Shown one piece after another: positions 48,917 to 59,251 of a stretch of 64,000 nt of DNA (positions are counted from its first letter, which is position 1; the number at the start of each line of letters is the position of its first letter). The position numbers and the translations under genes are program-made. The stretch comes from Setomelanomma holmii (taxonomy: Eukaryota > Ascomycota > Dothideomycetes > Pleosporales > Phaeosphaeriaceae). The stretch covers positions 1 to 64,000 of the forward strand of contig ML978160.1 of NCBI GenBank assembly GCA_010015745.1. Reading direction: 5' to 3'. Under the pieces are notes generated by a model. That model was not told the origin of the DNA. It ran no database searches and was given only the letters and a program-made list of their open reading frames with translations.

Positions 48917-49845
48917 ATGTCAGGAATCTCAACTCTCAACTTAAACAAGCCGGCGCGCCCAGGCATCCAGCGCGCCCCAACATCTACAAACCTCACCAAA
49001 CCGCTCCCTATCCACCGCCTTGACGGCAAAGTCGCCTTCATCACCGGCGGCGGTGGCAAAGTCGGCGTCGAAACTGCAGGCCGGTTGCTTATCGAAGGCG
49101 CAAATGTCGCTTTGATCGACAACGACCAGACGTCGCTCGAAGCCGCTGTCCCTGTCCTGAAAGCTGCGATACCCACTGGCGTGCCACTGGAAAGCAGGCT
49201 TCTGACAATTGCTGCGGATGCGACGAAGGAGGCGGATGTTGAGGCATGTGTTAAGAAGACGATGCAGCGGTTTGGCAAGATTGATTGTGCATTGCTGAAT
49301 GCGGGGGAGAGGGATAGTAGTAAGAGTCTGTTTGACACGACCGAGGAGGATTGGGATCGGATTATGTGCACGAACGCAAAGTCGGGTGAGTCCGCACGTT
49401 CACATGGGTTTTCATGACCATTAAGCTAATCGTGTGTATAGCATTTCTGGGCCTTAAACATATCGCGCGCATCCTCCGCGAGCAAAACCGCGGCGGATCT
49501 ATCATCCTGCGCTCCAGCATCGCCGGCCTGCAAGGCTTCCCAGGCCAGATTTCATACTCGTCCTCGAAATTCGCTCTTCGCGGCATCGCACTTACCGCCG
49601 CCGAGGAGCTAGGGCAATACGGCATCCGCGTCAATACCATTCACACCTCGATCATCGACTCAGGGCCAGGTTTCAAGGAGAGCTGGAGCAAGGAAAAGTT
49701 GCAAGAGTTGAAGGATGGAACGGCTCTGGGGCGGTTCGCGAGCCCGGATGATGTTGCGAGTGTGGTTGCGTTTTTGGCGAGTGAGGATAGCAAATTCATG
49801 ACTGGTGGGCATTTGAAAATTGATGGCGGGTGTGTTAGTGTGTAG
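48917..49845 (+). CDS. Short-chain dehydrogenase/reductase (SDR)
   Basis: Two exons, 48917-49385 and 49442-49845, separated by a 56-bp intron; 290 aa. After a ~33-residue N-terminal extension comes the Rossmann start KVAFITGGGGKVGVETA (cofactor motif TGGGGKVG, ~residue 42). Then LNAGERD and the catalytic SSIAGLQGFPGQISYSSSKF, in which Ser, Tyr and Lys (YSSSK, ~194) are all present. The C-terminus has FMTGGHLKIDGGC, typical of classical SDRs. Asp in ALIDND at the end of the second strand suggests NAD(H) preference. It should oxidise or reduce a small alcohol or ketone. An in-frame ATG upstream (near 48866) was rejected in favour of MSGIS. Substrate unknown. Confidence 0.9.
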
Positions 49846-50434
49846 GAGAAGGAGGATGAACTACTGTGGGAATAGTTTCACGGTTGGGGTCGCATTCTCG
49901 GAGTTCTCGGTAGCATTTGCACGTGTGCATTGCGTTTGGAAGGGATAGAGATAGAAACGACCTTTATGACATGGACTCTCGAGTACTGAGCATAGCGCCT
50001 GTTTTGAAACTGAACGATTTGTAATTGCTATGGCTCGTTCAATGTTCCACCAACAATTGCTACGTAGATATGGTTGAGATGACATCATCTCCGCGATGCT
50101 CGGTCAGGATCGGAAGGGCAACTCATCCGTTGCGGCTCTCGAGCACGAGCTCCCAAGATACGCCCAGTATCACTCCCAGTTCCGAGATACTTCAGTATTG
50201 CGGTGCTTTATCGTATGGGAATGATGTGCACTGGCTCCCGCAGACAAGCTTTTCGGTACCGTGGGAGGGCGCCACGTAGACCCTGGACCGGCTACACCTC
50301 CGGATGCTCCGCTACATTCGTCATGATGCGATAACATCAACTACGCTGAGCCTATAAGTTCATCAATCTCGCAATGATAGCTTCGCAACGCCCGTCCAGT
50401 CCCTCAATCGATTATTGGTCATCATCAACACATA
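49846..50434. promoter_or_regulatory. Intergenic region upstream of the FMN oxidase
   Basis: 589 bp between two plus-strand genes. No other feature seen. Confidence 0.45.
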
Positions 50435-51727
50435 ATGTCCCACCAAGCAGCAACCCAGCACCATCCCAAATTCACTAATAACCACCCAGAACAAGATGCA
50501 GTCGACTATGAGATGCAAACATATACTCGTGGCCTCGATTTCGAGCGCCCGCCATTGACGTTCCAGGCCGACAAGTGGGAAGAGTTGGCATGCAGCAGAA
50601 TGTCGGCAGAATCGAAAGGCTATGTTTACGGCTCTGCAGGCATGCGCGAAACGACTGACAAGAATCGCGCTGCATTCAAGAAGTGGAGCATTGTACCACG
50701 ACGTTTGGTGAAGTACGATGGCTTTCCCAGCCTCAAGAAGGAGATCTTGGGCGAGACGTTGCAGTTCCCAATCGCCATTTCACCGGTGGGAGTCCTGAAG
50801 ATCTTCAATGCCGATGGGGAAGTCGCTGCTGCAAGAGCTGCAGCAAAGGAAGCCGTGCCGTACACCATGAGCACTGCTTCGGCAACCAGCATTGAGGATG
50901 TTGCGAAAGCTAACGGGAACGACGGACAACGATGGTATCAACTATACTGGCCGTCGCGTGAGCATGACGACATCACCATCTCGCTCCTTCAGCGTGCGAA
51001 GAAGGCTGGCTTCACAATGCTATTCGTCACGCTCGACACGTATATCCTAGGCTGGCGACCTGAAGACATGGACGATGGGTACAATCCATTCATGCGCGCG
51101 GATCGTATCGGTGTGGAGATTGGCATGACTGACCCGGTCTTCCGCAAACAGTTCAAGGAACGCCATGGCGTGGAGGTGGAGGAGAAGATGGATACTGCAG
51201 CCCCGGAGTGGATGCGCACCATTTTCCCAGGTACAAGCAAAGGCTGGGATGACATCAAGTTCTTGCAAGAGCACTGGGATGGACCGATGGTTCTCAAGGG
51301 TATCCAGAGTCTGGAAGATGCAAAGCTCGCGGTAAAGGCAGGAGTACAAGGCATTGTCGTCTCGAATCACGGCGGCAGGCAACAAGATGGTGGAAACTCC
51401 TCGCTCGGGATATTACCACATATCGTGGACGCGGTGGGTGACCAGCTCGCCATCTTCTTCGACAGCGGCATTCAATCTGGCGCAGATATCGCAAAGGCAT
51501 TGGCGCTCGGTGCAGATTGCGTGATGATCGGTAGACCATACGTGTATGGCCTGGCGTTGGGTGGTGAGAAGGGCGTCGAGCACGTGCTAAAGAGCTTGAT
51601 TGGCGAACTGGAATTGACGCTGCACCTATCAGGTATACAGAGTGTGGACAAGAAGCACTTGAATCGCGGTGTGCTAGCGAGGGAGGATGACTTGTTTAGT
51701 GGTGTCAAGGGCATCGGTATACATTGA
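50435..51727 (+). CDS. FMN-dependent alpha-hydroxyacid dehydrogenase (lactate 2-monooxygenase-like)
   Basis: Single exon of 430 codons. The TIM-barrel FMN family signature is complete. FPIAISPVGVLKIFNADGE is the FMN-binding start, YTMSTASATSIEDVA and RWYQLYWPSREHDD follow, and VLKGIQSLEDAKLAVKAGV carries the barrel Lys. The active-site box is VVSNHGGRQQDGG (His and Arg, ~residues 312-315), followed by IFFDSGIQSGADIAKALALG and VMIGRPYVYG for the phosphate. There is no N-terminal cytochrome b5 domain and no clear mitochondrial presequence, so it is the soluble-oxidase type rather than flavocytochrome b2. The insert before the Lys strand, with its Trp/Glu-rich EEKMDTAAPEWMRTIF, resembles lactate 2-monooxygenases. 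It oxidises an L-2-hydroxyacid; the exact substrate is not visible. It sits next to the SDR gene. Confidence 0.9.
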   Translation: MSHQAATQHHPKFTNNHPEQDAVDYEMQTYTRGLDFERPPLTFQADKWEELACSRMSAESKGYVYGSAGMRETTDKNRAAFKKWSIVPRRLVKYDGFPSLKKEILGETLQFPIAISPVGVLKIFNADGEVAAARAAAKEAVPYTMSTASATSIEDVAKANGNDGQRWYQLYWPSREHDDITISLLQRAKKAGFTMLFVTLDTYILGWRPEDMDDGYNPFMRADRIGVEIGMTDPVFRKQFKERHGVEVEEKMDTAAPEWMRTIFPGTSKGWDDIKFLQEHWDGPMVLKGIQSLEDAKLAVKAGVQGIVVSNHGGRQQDGGNSSLGILPHIVDAVGDQLAIFFDSGIQSGADIAKALALGADCVMIGRPYVYGLALGGEKGVEHVLKSLIGELELTLHLSGIQSVDKKHLNRGVLAREDDLFSGVKGIGIH

Positions 51728-51894
51728 AGGTGCGACTGAAGCTCCGGCTTGTATTTGCATGACTGTCATCGCGCCTTGCGTGGTATCTGCAATGGACGCA
51801 CCTGCTACCTTCACCCCACGTGCTCTCTCCTGCACGAAACTTTGACGCGCTGCTATGGTCCTACACTGATTCTCTTCTTATCACAGCACGCAAG

Positions 51895-52564
51895 ATGTCT
51901 TCTGATGCCCCTAAAGCCGACAGAATACGTCTCGCATGGGTCGTCATTCACAAGCCTAGCGCACCTGAGAACCGCAATCGGCGCAATCCATTAGAAGCTG
52001 CTCCAGCATCACAACCAACACCAAAACTAGAGCAAACGCAAGCAGATGCAGCTATTGCGCCACCGACACCTTCAAGTGCCTCGCCAGACGTCATTGCGAT
52101 ACCTACAAGGAAGCGAAAACGGAACGAAAAGTTCCAAGAGGTACAGTAATTATCAACTCACGTAATCTCGTTGAAGCCACTGACGTGTGCAGGTAAATCT
52201 TCTGCTAGCAAAGCGCCGTACCTCGAGTACCGTGCAAGCTCAGCTCGAATCGGCAAGAGAAGATCTCGAGATCAACGAAGGACTACTGGCTCGCCACGAA
52301 GAGGAAACAGTAATTTCCCAGCAGCAGCTTGCACAGAAGAAAGAGAATGAAGCGCGTGCAGCCGAACTTGAAGACATGTGTCAGCAACGCAATGCGAGGG
52401 TCGAAGCGGCAACGAAGAGTAAGAAGGCTTGGAAGTCGCGCACCCGAGCCCTTTACAAGATGCTCCTCCAGGAAGTGCAAGCTGCACATGGTGGTAATCC
52501 GGAAGGATTGAATGAAATCAAGGAAAGTCTTCACCGGACCTTTGGTGTTTATTTGAAGGAATAG
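51895..52564 (+). CDS. Unrecognised coiled-coil protein, 205 aa
   Basis: Two exons, 51895-52140 and 52193-52564, with a 52-bp intron (GTACAG...GTGCAG) in phase 0. The N-terminal ~80 residues are Pro/Ala/Ser-rich with a basic patch (IPTRKRKRNEKFQE). After the junction comes a long charged helix (about 85-165, with SAREDLEINEGLLARHEEET and LAQKKENEARAAELEDM) that should form a coiled coil. The C-terminus is short and helical. Codon use and splice sites look genuine. The basic patch may be a nuclear signal. I know no family that fits and assign no role. Confidence 0.7.
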
Positions 52565-52721
52565 ACCGCCACCAGACAGCGCGAGATCGCAACACAGTTT
52601 CCGGAGAAGCGAAGCGACAGCGCAGAAATGAAACAAGGAGGCTCGGAACAGTCATGACGATCGCTGGAGATTCATGGCGCCAACGTTCCCATTTGCTTAG
52701 CGACTTGAGCTGAAGTTCGCG

Positions 52722-53319
52722 TTATAGTTTCGAGTCCTTGGTCCTTTGCTTCAAGAGCCGGTCGCCTGGTAGAATGCCGTCAGTGCCGCCGCTGGTCTCG
52801 ATCTTACTGCCATATATAAGATTGTCGTATCCCACCATGACCTTCAACGTCCCATCCATGAAGTTTGGTCCGTCGCCTAACTGTGGTCAGTATGCATCTG
52901 ATCTTGCAAACCTCATTCATTATCAGCTCAAGCGCACAGTACTTACCGACCAATTTCTCCGCAAACGCCGGACTCTTCTGAAACTCCAACCAATCCTCCA
53001 AGTTCTTGACGTGCATCTCTCCCACCCCGTCATACTCCAGCACACTCAGTCCATACTTCTCCGCCTCCTTCTTATGCTCAGCAGTCTGGTGCAGTTGTAC
53101 ATATCGCACACAGTGCCCGCCAAAACTCTCGACTGCGACGGCTAGGTCAGCGTGCACGGTTTTCCACCACTCGTGGAACTTTTCGTCGCTGATATCTGGG
53201 CGCTTCTTAATGAACATTAGGAAGCGAAGGTAGGGTTGTTGGTTTGAGCCGGATCCGGGGTTAAGAGATGGGAAGGTGAATGTGTGGTGGGCGAGGATTT
53301 GGGTTTTGAGATCTGCCAT
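52722..53319 (-). CDS. EthD-domain protein
   Basis: Two exons on the minus strand, 53319-52947 and 52876-52722, with a 70-bp intron; 175 aa. The product starts MADLKTQILAHHTF and has RFLMFIKKRPDISDEKFHEW and HADLAVAVESFGGHCVRYVQ. Across the splice it reads LVGDGPNFMDGTLKVMVGYD, ending QRTKDSKL. Paired EthD-type ferredoxin-like strands and the closing GYDNLIYGS are typical of this dimeric alpha/beta-barrel family, which includes small oxygenases and degradation helpers without a fixed chemistry. The frame stays open upstream to an ATG at 53475. That 52-residue extension has many Arg/Ser and no Asp or Glu, so it could be a mitochondrial presequence. Confidence 0.85.
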
Positions 53320-53684
53320 GATTGGAGGTGATACTAGAACCGGAACGTTGGTGATTCTAGGTAGTCGAAAGGAACGTGATAGCAACGAAGTTGCTTGAGG
53401 TGCAAAACGACGTAGAGATGGAGACTGTGCTAGTGGTCTTGGCGCGGGTGAAGTTCTCCGGGAACATACACACATCGAGGGCTAGACATGCCGGTCATCA
53501 CATCACTGTAAGTTCGTGGTGAAGGATTGAATCACAAGGAGATTGATTAGATGAAATGTTTGAAATTGATTCTGAGACCCCGAAAGTAAGGAAAGGGTAT
53601 ACTGCCATTCAGAGAATCATGCGAACTTGAACGCCAATCAACCATGCCATCGCTCATGGCTACAGTCATGCCCTCAAGCAGTCC
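53320..53684. other. EthD upstream region / M50B 3' end
   Basis: 365 bp. Includes the possible EthD presequence frame (53320-53475) and the 3' flank of the M50B-like gene. Nothing else seen. Confidence 0.45.
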
Positions 53685-54697
53685 TCATATCTTCATCATC
53701 ATCCTTACTGTAGGGATAAAATCCTGGCTATCCTTCTCTTGCTGCTCGAAACTCTGCTTGAACGCCGCCAAGCCAGCCAAAATGCCCGCAATCATGAACA
53801 GCAGCGAGACAAGCGACCAAAGGACGCCCCAGCACTGCGAGGAGCCACCATATCGTTTAGCAAATACGCTGGCGTCTGACGAATTGACCTTTCGCAGAAT
53901 GAGATCATCGCAAATATCCCACACGCTGTAAAGTGAAGACATGACGCCAATGAAGAGCTACCGCACATTAGCACAATCCGCACATCAGGACGAGGAGCGA
54001 GCAAACTTACAACCATGAATCTCAACGCCTCGCCATGCTCAATGAACCAAAATGCAACCAACAACCCCACCGCCAATAAAATCGTCACAATCGTCAACCA
54101 ATCTTTCCTCGCCCACCACAGCGTAAGCAAGAAACACACTCCAAGTACAATACTCGCAACTTTACTCGCAACGATGTTGAAGCCACAGAACGTTAGCAGC
54201 GCGCCGATCAGACTGGACCCTAGGTATCCAGCTGGTAGGGTCAGGAATTGCTTCCCGCCGCGCATGTGCGTAACGCCGCCTTCGTGCGGGTCCAAGGAGA
54301 TGGATTCCACGCGCCCGCCGGTACAGCACGCTGTAATTGCGTGTCCGAATTCATGGAATGCAATGACCAACATCTACACAGACTTAGTCAGCTATGCTGT
54401 TCTCGATCATTTCTTCGGGCCAAGGTTCATGCCTTGCAACAGCTGAAGTTCGACTGGGATGAAACGTACTTTAAACGGCCACAACACCCATCGCACATAC
54501 GGCAGATTCCAAAGTAAAGCAATCACAACGACATACGCGGCAATCACACCCAAAGTAACCCCCTGAGTGTGATTCACGCTCAGTCCGCGCCGCTCAAAGT
54601 GGTGCGAAGCATGCGAAGCGAGTGCTGGCGCCGTGGTTACGAGGGTCCTGCGCGCTAGTTTGGCGAGCGGGTTGGGGGCGGGTGAGGCAGGAGCCAT
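53685..54697 (-). CDS. M50B-like membrane metalloprotease (HEFGH)
   Basis: Three exons on the minus strand, 54697-54470, 54373-54011 and 53957-53685, with introns of 96 and 53 bp; 287 aa. A first membrane helix (GVTLGVIAAYVVVIALLWN, about 45-65) precedes the zinc-binding HEFGH at residues 83-87, at the very start of the second exon (MLVIAFHEFGHAITACCTGG). DPHEGGVTHMRGGKQFLTLP and GYLGSSLIGALLTFCGF follow, then four or more helices. This is the peptidase M50B-like family of eukaryotic membrane proteins, related to site-2 proteases. HExxH is present, so catalysis is plausible, but many members lack shown activity. The start at 54697 was chosen for its position before MAPASPAPNPLAK; an in-frame upstream ATG at 54928 exists. 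Confidence 0.85.
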
Positions 54698-55105
54698 GTT
54701 CCATTCGATCTGCAGAGAGAAGCACAAAGAATGTAAGCGAGAGTATTGATGGAGATAGAGATGCTTGCGAGAAACGTAAAGTGGGTTTGAGGAGTTGTTT
54801 GATGTTAGGAAGGGTGTTGGGGGAGTGCTTTTCAGCTGACGCGTTTCGGTCAGGGCTGCGACGTGCGCCACGCGCCCTGCCACGCTAAATTTAGCTTGCG
54901 GCTGTGTCGGCGTGGCTTCGGAAGACAAAACACCATTTGTACATCACGACGCGTCTTTTTCACTGGCGGTCGAATCCATCAAGATTGCTATACTGTAGAC
55001 ACAAAAAATCGCAGCAAAAAGGCTGCCGAGCAAGAAAGAATATCGCAGGATTTGGTTAATGATGAAAATCATGCTCAAAACAGGCCAGCATCCAACCAGT
55101 ATCAT
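54698..55105. other. Intergenic region (0.4 kb)
   Basis: Upstream of the M50B-like gene and downstream of the transporter pseudogene, both minus. No gene is recognised. Confidence 0.45.
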
Positions 55106-57013
55106 TCAGACCCTCCTCTCGTCACCGGCATGCTCGCAATGAAATGACATACCGCGCTCGGGTGAACTGTCTTCTTTCTCATCAACCTTCTTGTCCATCG
55201 ATCTTGCAGGTGAACCACCCGCATGTGTACGCTCATCCAAGATGCTTGGGCGACTGTGCCAGTACGCCTCATCGCGCTCATTGCGAGTGATGTATCCGGC
55301 GGGTACCCACTTTCTGCTTGATGCAGCCTTGATGGTGGGATCGGATCGGAGTACATCACGTCGATCGACTCGAGGGACAGCGACTTGGTCTCGAAGAGAA
55401 AGAAGAACACAATGGCCGCAGCGACGAAGTTGCAGCCGAAGAAGACGAAGCCGAAACCGTAGCCGATACCATCATTTGCATATGGTGTGAGAAATCCAAT
55501 GAGGAAATTGCCTGCTTCACATCAGAATCATTGTCGATTTGGGTATACATCAGGAATGCTCACCCAACCAATTGAATGCGGTTGCAAGAGAAGCCTGCTT
55601 TGCACGCGTGCGTAGCGGGAAGGTTTCTCCAATAACGACCCAAATAAAAGGTCCCCATGTGCAGGCAAAGAAAGCAATGAACATGCATGCGGCGACAATC
55701 ATGACGATGCCGGAAGAGGCGTACTCGGTCGGAGGTGGTACAATACCGATGATCGCGAAAATGAGGAGCCACAATGCTTGCCACAGTCCGCCAAAGATGA
55801 GCGGAGTGCGGTGACCAAGTCGCTCAATGAGATACAGACCAGGCAGGGTCATGAAGACGTTCACGGCACCCAGAATCAGCTGCACCTGGATGGGATCTTC
55901 GATACCAGCAGCCTCGAAAATGGTGGCGCCATACTGATCACTATGTCAGATCTCGCGTGCCAAATGTGATTATGACGTACTTACGTAGAAGAAGTAGTTG
56001 ACACCCGTCCACTGCTGGAAGAACTGAATAGCGCAGCCGAGGAAAGTGCGGTACACGAGACGAGGAATGCCAGACGGCTGGCCTGTGAAGCACTCGAGCC
56101 AGGTTCCTTGTCCAGCTTTGTTCTGCTCAGCAATCGACTGCTCCATCTCCTTGAAGTCATCGTTAACAAGTTCGTGCGTTGGGTGCTCCTTTTGGCCTCG
56201 CAGACGGGCAAGCGCCATGCGTGCGTCCTCCCAGCGGCCCTGACCAGCTAGCCATCGCGGTGACTCTGGTGAGAAGAGAATGCCGATACCGAATGGGAGT
56301 GAGAACGCGATTCCGAGGCCAATGACGATTCGCCAGGAAGCATCGGTCTCGTTTCCTGGATTGTCGCGAACGCCCATGTTGATACCATTACTAATCAAAA
56401 TACCAATCGTGATCATGAGTTGGTAGGATGCCACGACTGCATCGCGAATCTCTCGTGGGCAACACTCGGACTGGAACATGGGCACGCCGACAGACAGGTT
56501 GCCGATACCGAGACCAGCGACTATGCGGCCCACCATTAGATGAACCCAGGAGTTCATCGCAGTGACTTGGACGACGTTGCCGATGATAAAGATGAAGACA
56601 CCGAGGCTCAGCCTTCTCCGTCGGCCCTACCAGTCGGCAGTGTAGGCACCAGAGAGAGCCCCAACTAGAGTACTGAGCGACATTGTGGCTACGACTAGGG
56701 AAATGATAGTGTTGTCAAATACGATGCTGCCGTCGGCCTGCCTCTGTCCAAATCTTCTGATGAAGTCGGGGAACAGTTGCATAGATGAGATTTGACCTGC
56801 ATCTGTCAGCACCCAATCTTGGAGGCATTGCGATTTGTCGAACGCCATACTGTATCGTATCCGAACAAGAAACCACCAATCGAAGTCACCACTCCTAGCA
56901 TGATGGCCTCGATGCCACACTCTGCACCTCGAATCTTGATAGCTCTGCGACAATCAGCACTTCTGCTTGATATTCGTATTGCAATGGTGAACTCACACTT
57001 TCCCGAGACCCAT
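55106..57013 (-). pseudogene. MFS sugar transporter with three lesions
   Basis: Minus-strand exons 57013-56997, 56944-56851, 56796-55985, 55933-55564 and 55511-55106. Start MGLGKV; the frame then reads IKIRGAECGIEAIMLGVVTS and GGFLFGYDT. Membrane segments and motifs follow: GRRRRLSLGVF, VGRIVAGLGIGNLSVGVPM, FSPESPRWLAGQGRWEDAR, FFQQWTGVNYFFY and YLIERLGHRTPLIFGG, then GPFIWVVIGETFPLRTRAK, all sugar-porter signatures. Three breaks are visible. First, no splice pair at intron 2 keeps phase; the donor lacks one expected G between GATACA and GTATGG. Second, an in-frame TAG (56630-56628) follows TADW where relatives have an aromatic residue before GRR. Third, a 5-bp tandem duplication (GATCG GATCG, ~55339-55348) shifts the last ~75 codons out of the frame reading SRKWVPAGYITRNERDEAYW. 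The gene is therefore almost certainly dead. Confidence 0.83.
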
Positions 57014-58501
57014 CGTGACAGCAACGTTCAATAGTACTTGGCGAACCTCAACGTCAAACTCACGATGTTCTGCTCTGCCTTCTTTATGTACGAATGCCCT
57101 GCTCTTTCACATCTTGAGTATGCTGTAATGCCCAGGCTTCCGCCGAGCATTGGTTCCGCCGTGCTACGTCGTTCGCGCCACGCCGTCACGATGTAGCATT
57201 GGCTGCGTCGCTGCAGCAGCCAACGACATTGTTTCGCGACCCCAAATAAGGCAGTAGCGGGCTTGTCGAAGCGACACGGACGGTTGCTCCAAGATGATGG
57301 CTTATGGGGAAGCTGACAGTGATTCGACGAGCCAAGGTTAGACCTTCCGACATCCGCGCACGCCCTCGCTAGAACTCCAATGACCCACCACCACGAACAT
57401 CGCGTGCAGCGGATGCGATCTGCAACATGCGGTTAGGAAACGTCGTTTCGAACAGCATTCGGGGTGTTCGAGTCTCCTGTTGGTGATGTTTACCCTCACG
57501 AAACCAAGCATCGCCAGCACCTTCGAGGTTGAGGTGAGACCAGCGCGCTGTGTTCTTTACCCTTCCCTCGATGGAACCAGGCTTGTCGCGTGACAGTGAA
57601 AAGGCCAAGCTTCAGCTGAGCTCATGTCGGACAAACACCGGTCAAAATGTCTGCGATGAGTTTACCTTTCTCGGCGAGTGGAGAGTGTGGGAACGCTTCA
57701 GGTCTGTGCAGCCTCAACGTGCCCTTCATGCTCTTCCCGTCAAACATCCTGAATGTTTGAGAATGCCGCAGAGTTCTTTATTTTTACTGGCGAGGGTTCT
57801 CTCATGTTCTGATCCGTTTGCATTCCAAGTCATGCTCCTTAATGGTGAGAAAGATCGTCTAGAGCGTCAGGAATCGGGCGCATGTCGAGAGCAGGAACAA
57901 TGCGGGGCCATGCGAATGCGGCTGAGTCTTTATGTGGAGATGGACGAGTCGCGAGATAAGTGTGAACTCTGTGGAATGGCGACCCATCCGGAGGAGCGTC
58001 TTCGGAACGCGGCGGCAGTAAAGGCAGGGGTTGTTGACGTGCCAATAGAGACAAAAGGCTGGATCTTGCAAGCATATGATCGGTACGTTGGGTTATTGTA
58101 GTCCTGGTTGAGCTGGGAAGTGAAGGGATGGATGTGTGCCGGCCTTGCAACTGCAGATCAACAAGTGGGGGAAGGCGCCTTCCACTCCTGGCGCGAGGCT
58201 GAACCAACCAGACAACCATCAGGTATCATCAAACTCCTCGCGCACAATTGTGTATGTAACACTTGGGATGGCTTTCTCGTACTTGTGTATCGTTCTTGGA
58301 CTAATGAAAGTGCTGTTGTGTCGTCCAATCTGAGAGAGCGCCTGTTGTTGTGGCTAGCAGTCCATACAAAGAAGTCCATGATGTCACGATGGTATCAGCG
58401 ACGAGCAACCACAATGAGGAGCCACGCGAACATTCGCTCAAAGTACCGACATAACATTCCTACGTCTTATGATAGAAACAAATACCTCCACTCTTGTCAA
58501 A
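57014..58501. other. Intergenic region (1.5 kb)
   Basis: Between the transporter pseudogene start (minus) and the DUF3140 gene (plus). A plus-strand frame from about 57571 to 58101 is open (starts MEPGLSRDSEKAK) but has no recognised features, and a C-poor frame overlaps it on the other strand, so it is not called. No repeat seen. Confidence 0.4.
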
Positions 58502-58906
58502 ATGGTCAAAGACAACGAAACCGTCATTGAGTAAGCTTCCCAAAAGGCATCGCTGAAACATACCCTCACAATGCGACCCAGAGAATTCAATGAAATCGTA
58601 AACATGTCCGCCTCTGAACTGCAAGACTGGCTCCGCAGCTCCGACTTCACCGGCTCTGGATGGTCCAAAGACGACGGCAGCGGCGAGACCATCGGACACG
58701 ACTCTGGTCGCAAAATTGTCGCTATCCTTGAGAAGAATCCCAAAAAACATCCGAGCAAGTATGACCAGGATGATATCGACCATATGAGGAAGGTAGTGGC
58801 GTATTGCAAACGGCATCTGGCGCAGGAGGAAAAGGCGAAGAATGACACGAGTAGTAAGAGCTATAAGAGTTTGAAGAATTGGGGACATGATGCGCAGAAG
58901 GCGTGA
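58502..58906 (+). CDS. DUF3140 protein, 117 aa
   Basis: Two exons, 58502-58530 and 58582-58906, with a 51-bp intron (GTAAGC...CCCAG). Product: MVKDNETVIEEFNEIVNMSA, then LQDWLRSSDFTGSGWSKDDG, SGETIGHDSGRKIVAILEKN, DDIDHMRKVVAYCKRHLAQE and a C-terminal YKSLKNWGHDAQK. The GW..D..GETIGH(D/E)SGR..V and DxxHMRKVVxYxxRHLAQ patterns and the closing LKNWGHDP-like end match the short DUF3140 family shared by bacteria and fungi (often noted as DNA-binding-like). Length fits the family. The role is unknown. The family's main home in bacteria allows a transfer origin, but base composition here gives no clear sign of it. Confidence 0.82.
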
Positions 58907-59251
58907 AGAAGTGTCACGGTCTCACGTGGGGCGTGGATCTGTGGAAATAGGTCTGAGCTCTCCAGGACCATAACACAACAACACCGCAAGACTGCAGGTT
59001 GGAAATATGCGTAGAGCAAGGGCCGGATACCCTCACTACACTGAATGATCTGTACCAGAGTCTGTTGTGCTACACGAGTATCGTAGTGCTGCTGTTGCAC
59101 AGCCCAACACTTTCTTACTTCCGACTCCTAAGTTCCTCGAGAGTCAGATGCCACCGAGACTGAGACTACGCACGATCGCTGTCCCATTTATCAACGGCCT
59201 TGGGTCTCAGGGATGCGCAGATAAGACTCACGTCGTTGTTCCGTCCTCGCC
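58907..59251. other. Convergent 3' intergenic region
   Basis: 345 bp between the DUF3140 gene and the zinc-cluster gene. Nothing seen. Confidence 0.45.

Noticed and set aside
57430..57480. B-box-like GTTCGAGTC suggesting a tRNA
   Set aside because: No matching A box at the right distance and no acceptor stem that pairs.
57571..58101. Open frame starting MEPGLSRDSEKAK
   Set aside because: No recognised motif, competing open frame on the other strand, no splice or context support; kept only as a note.
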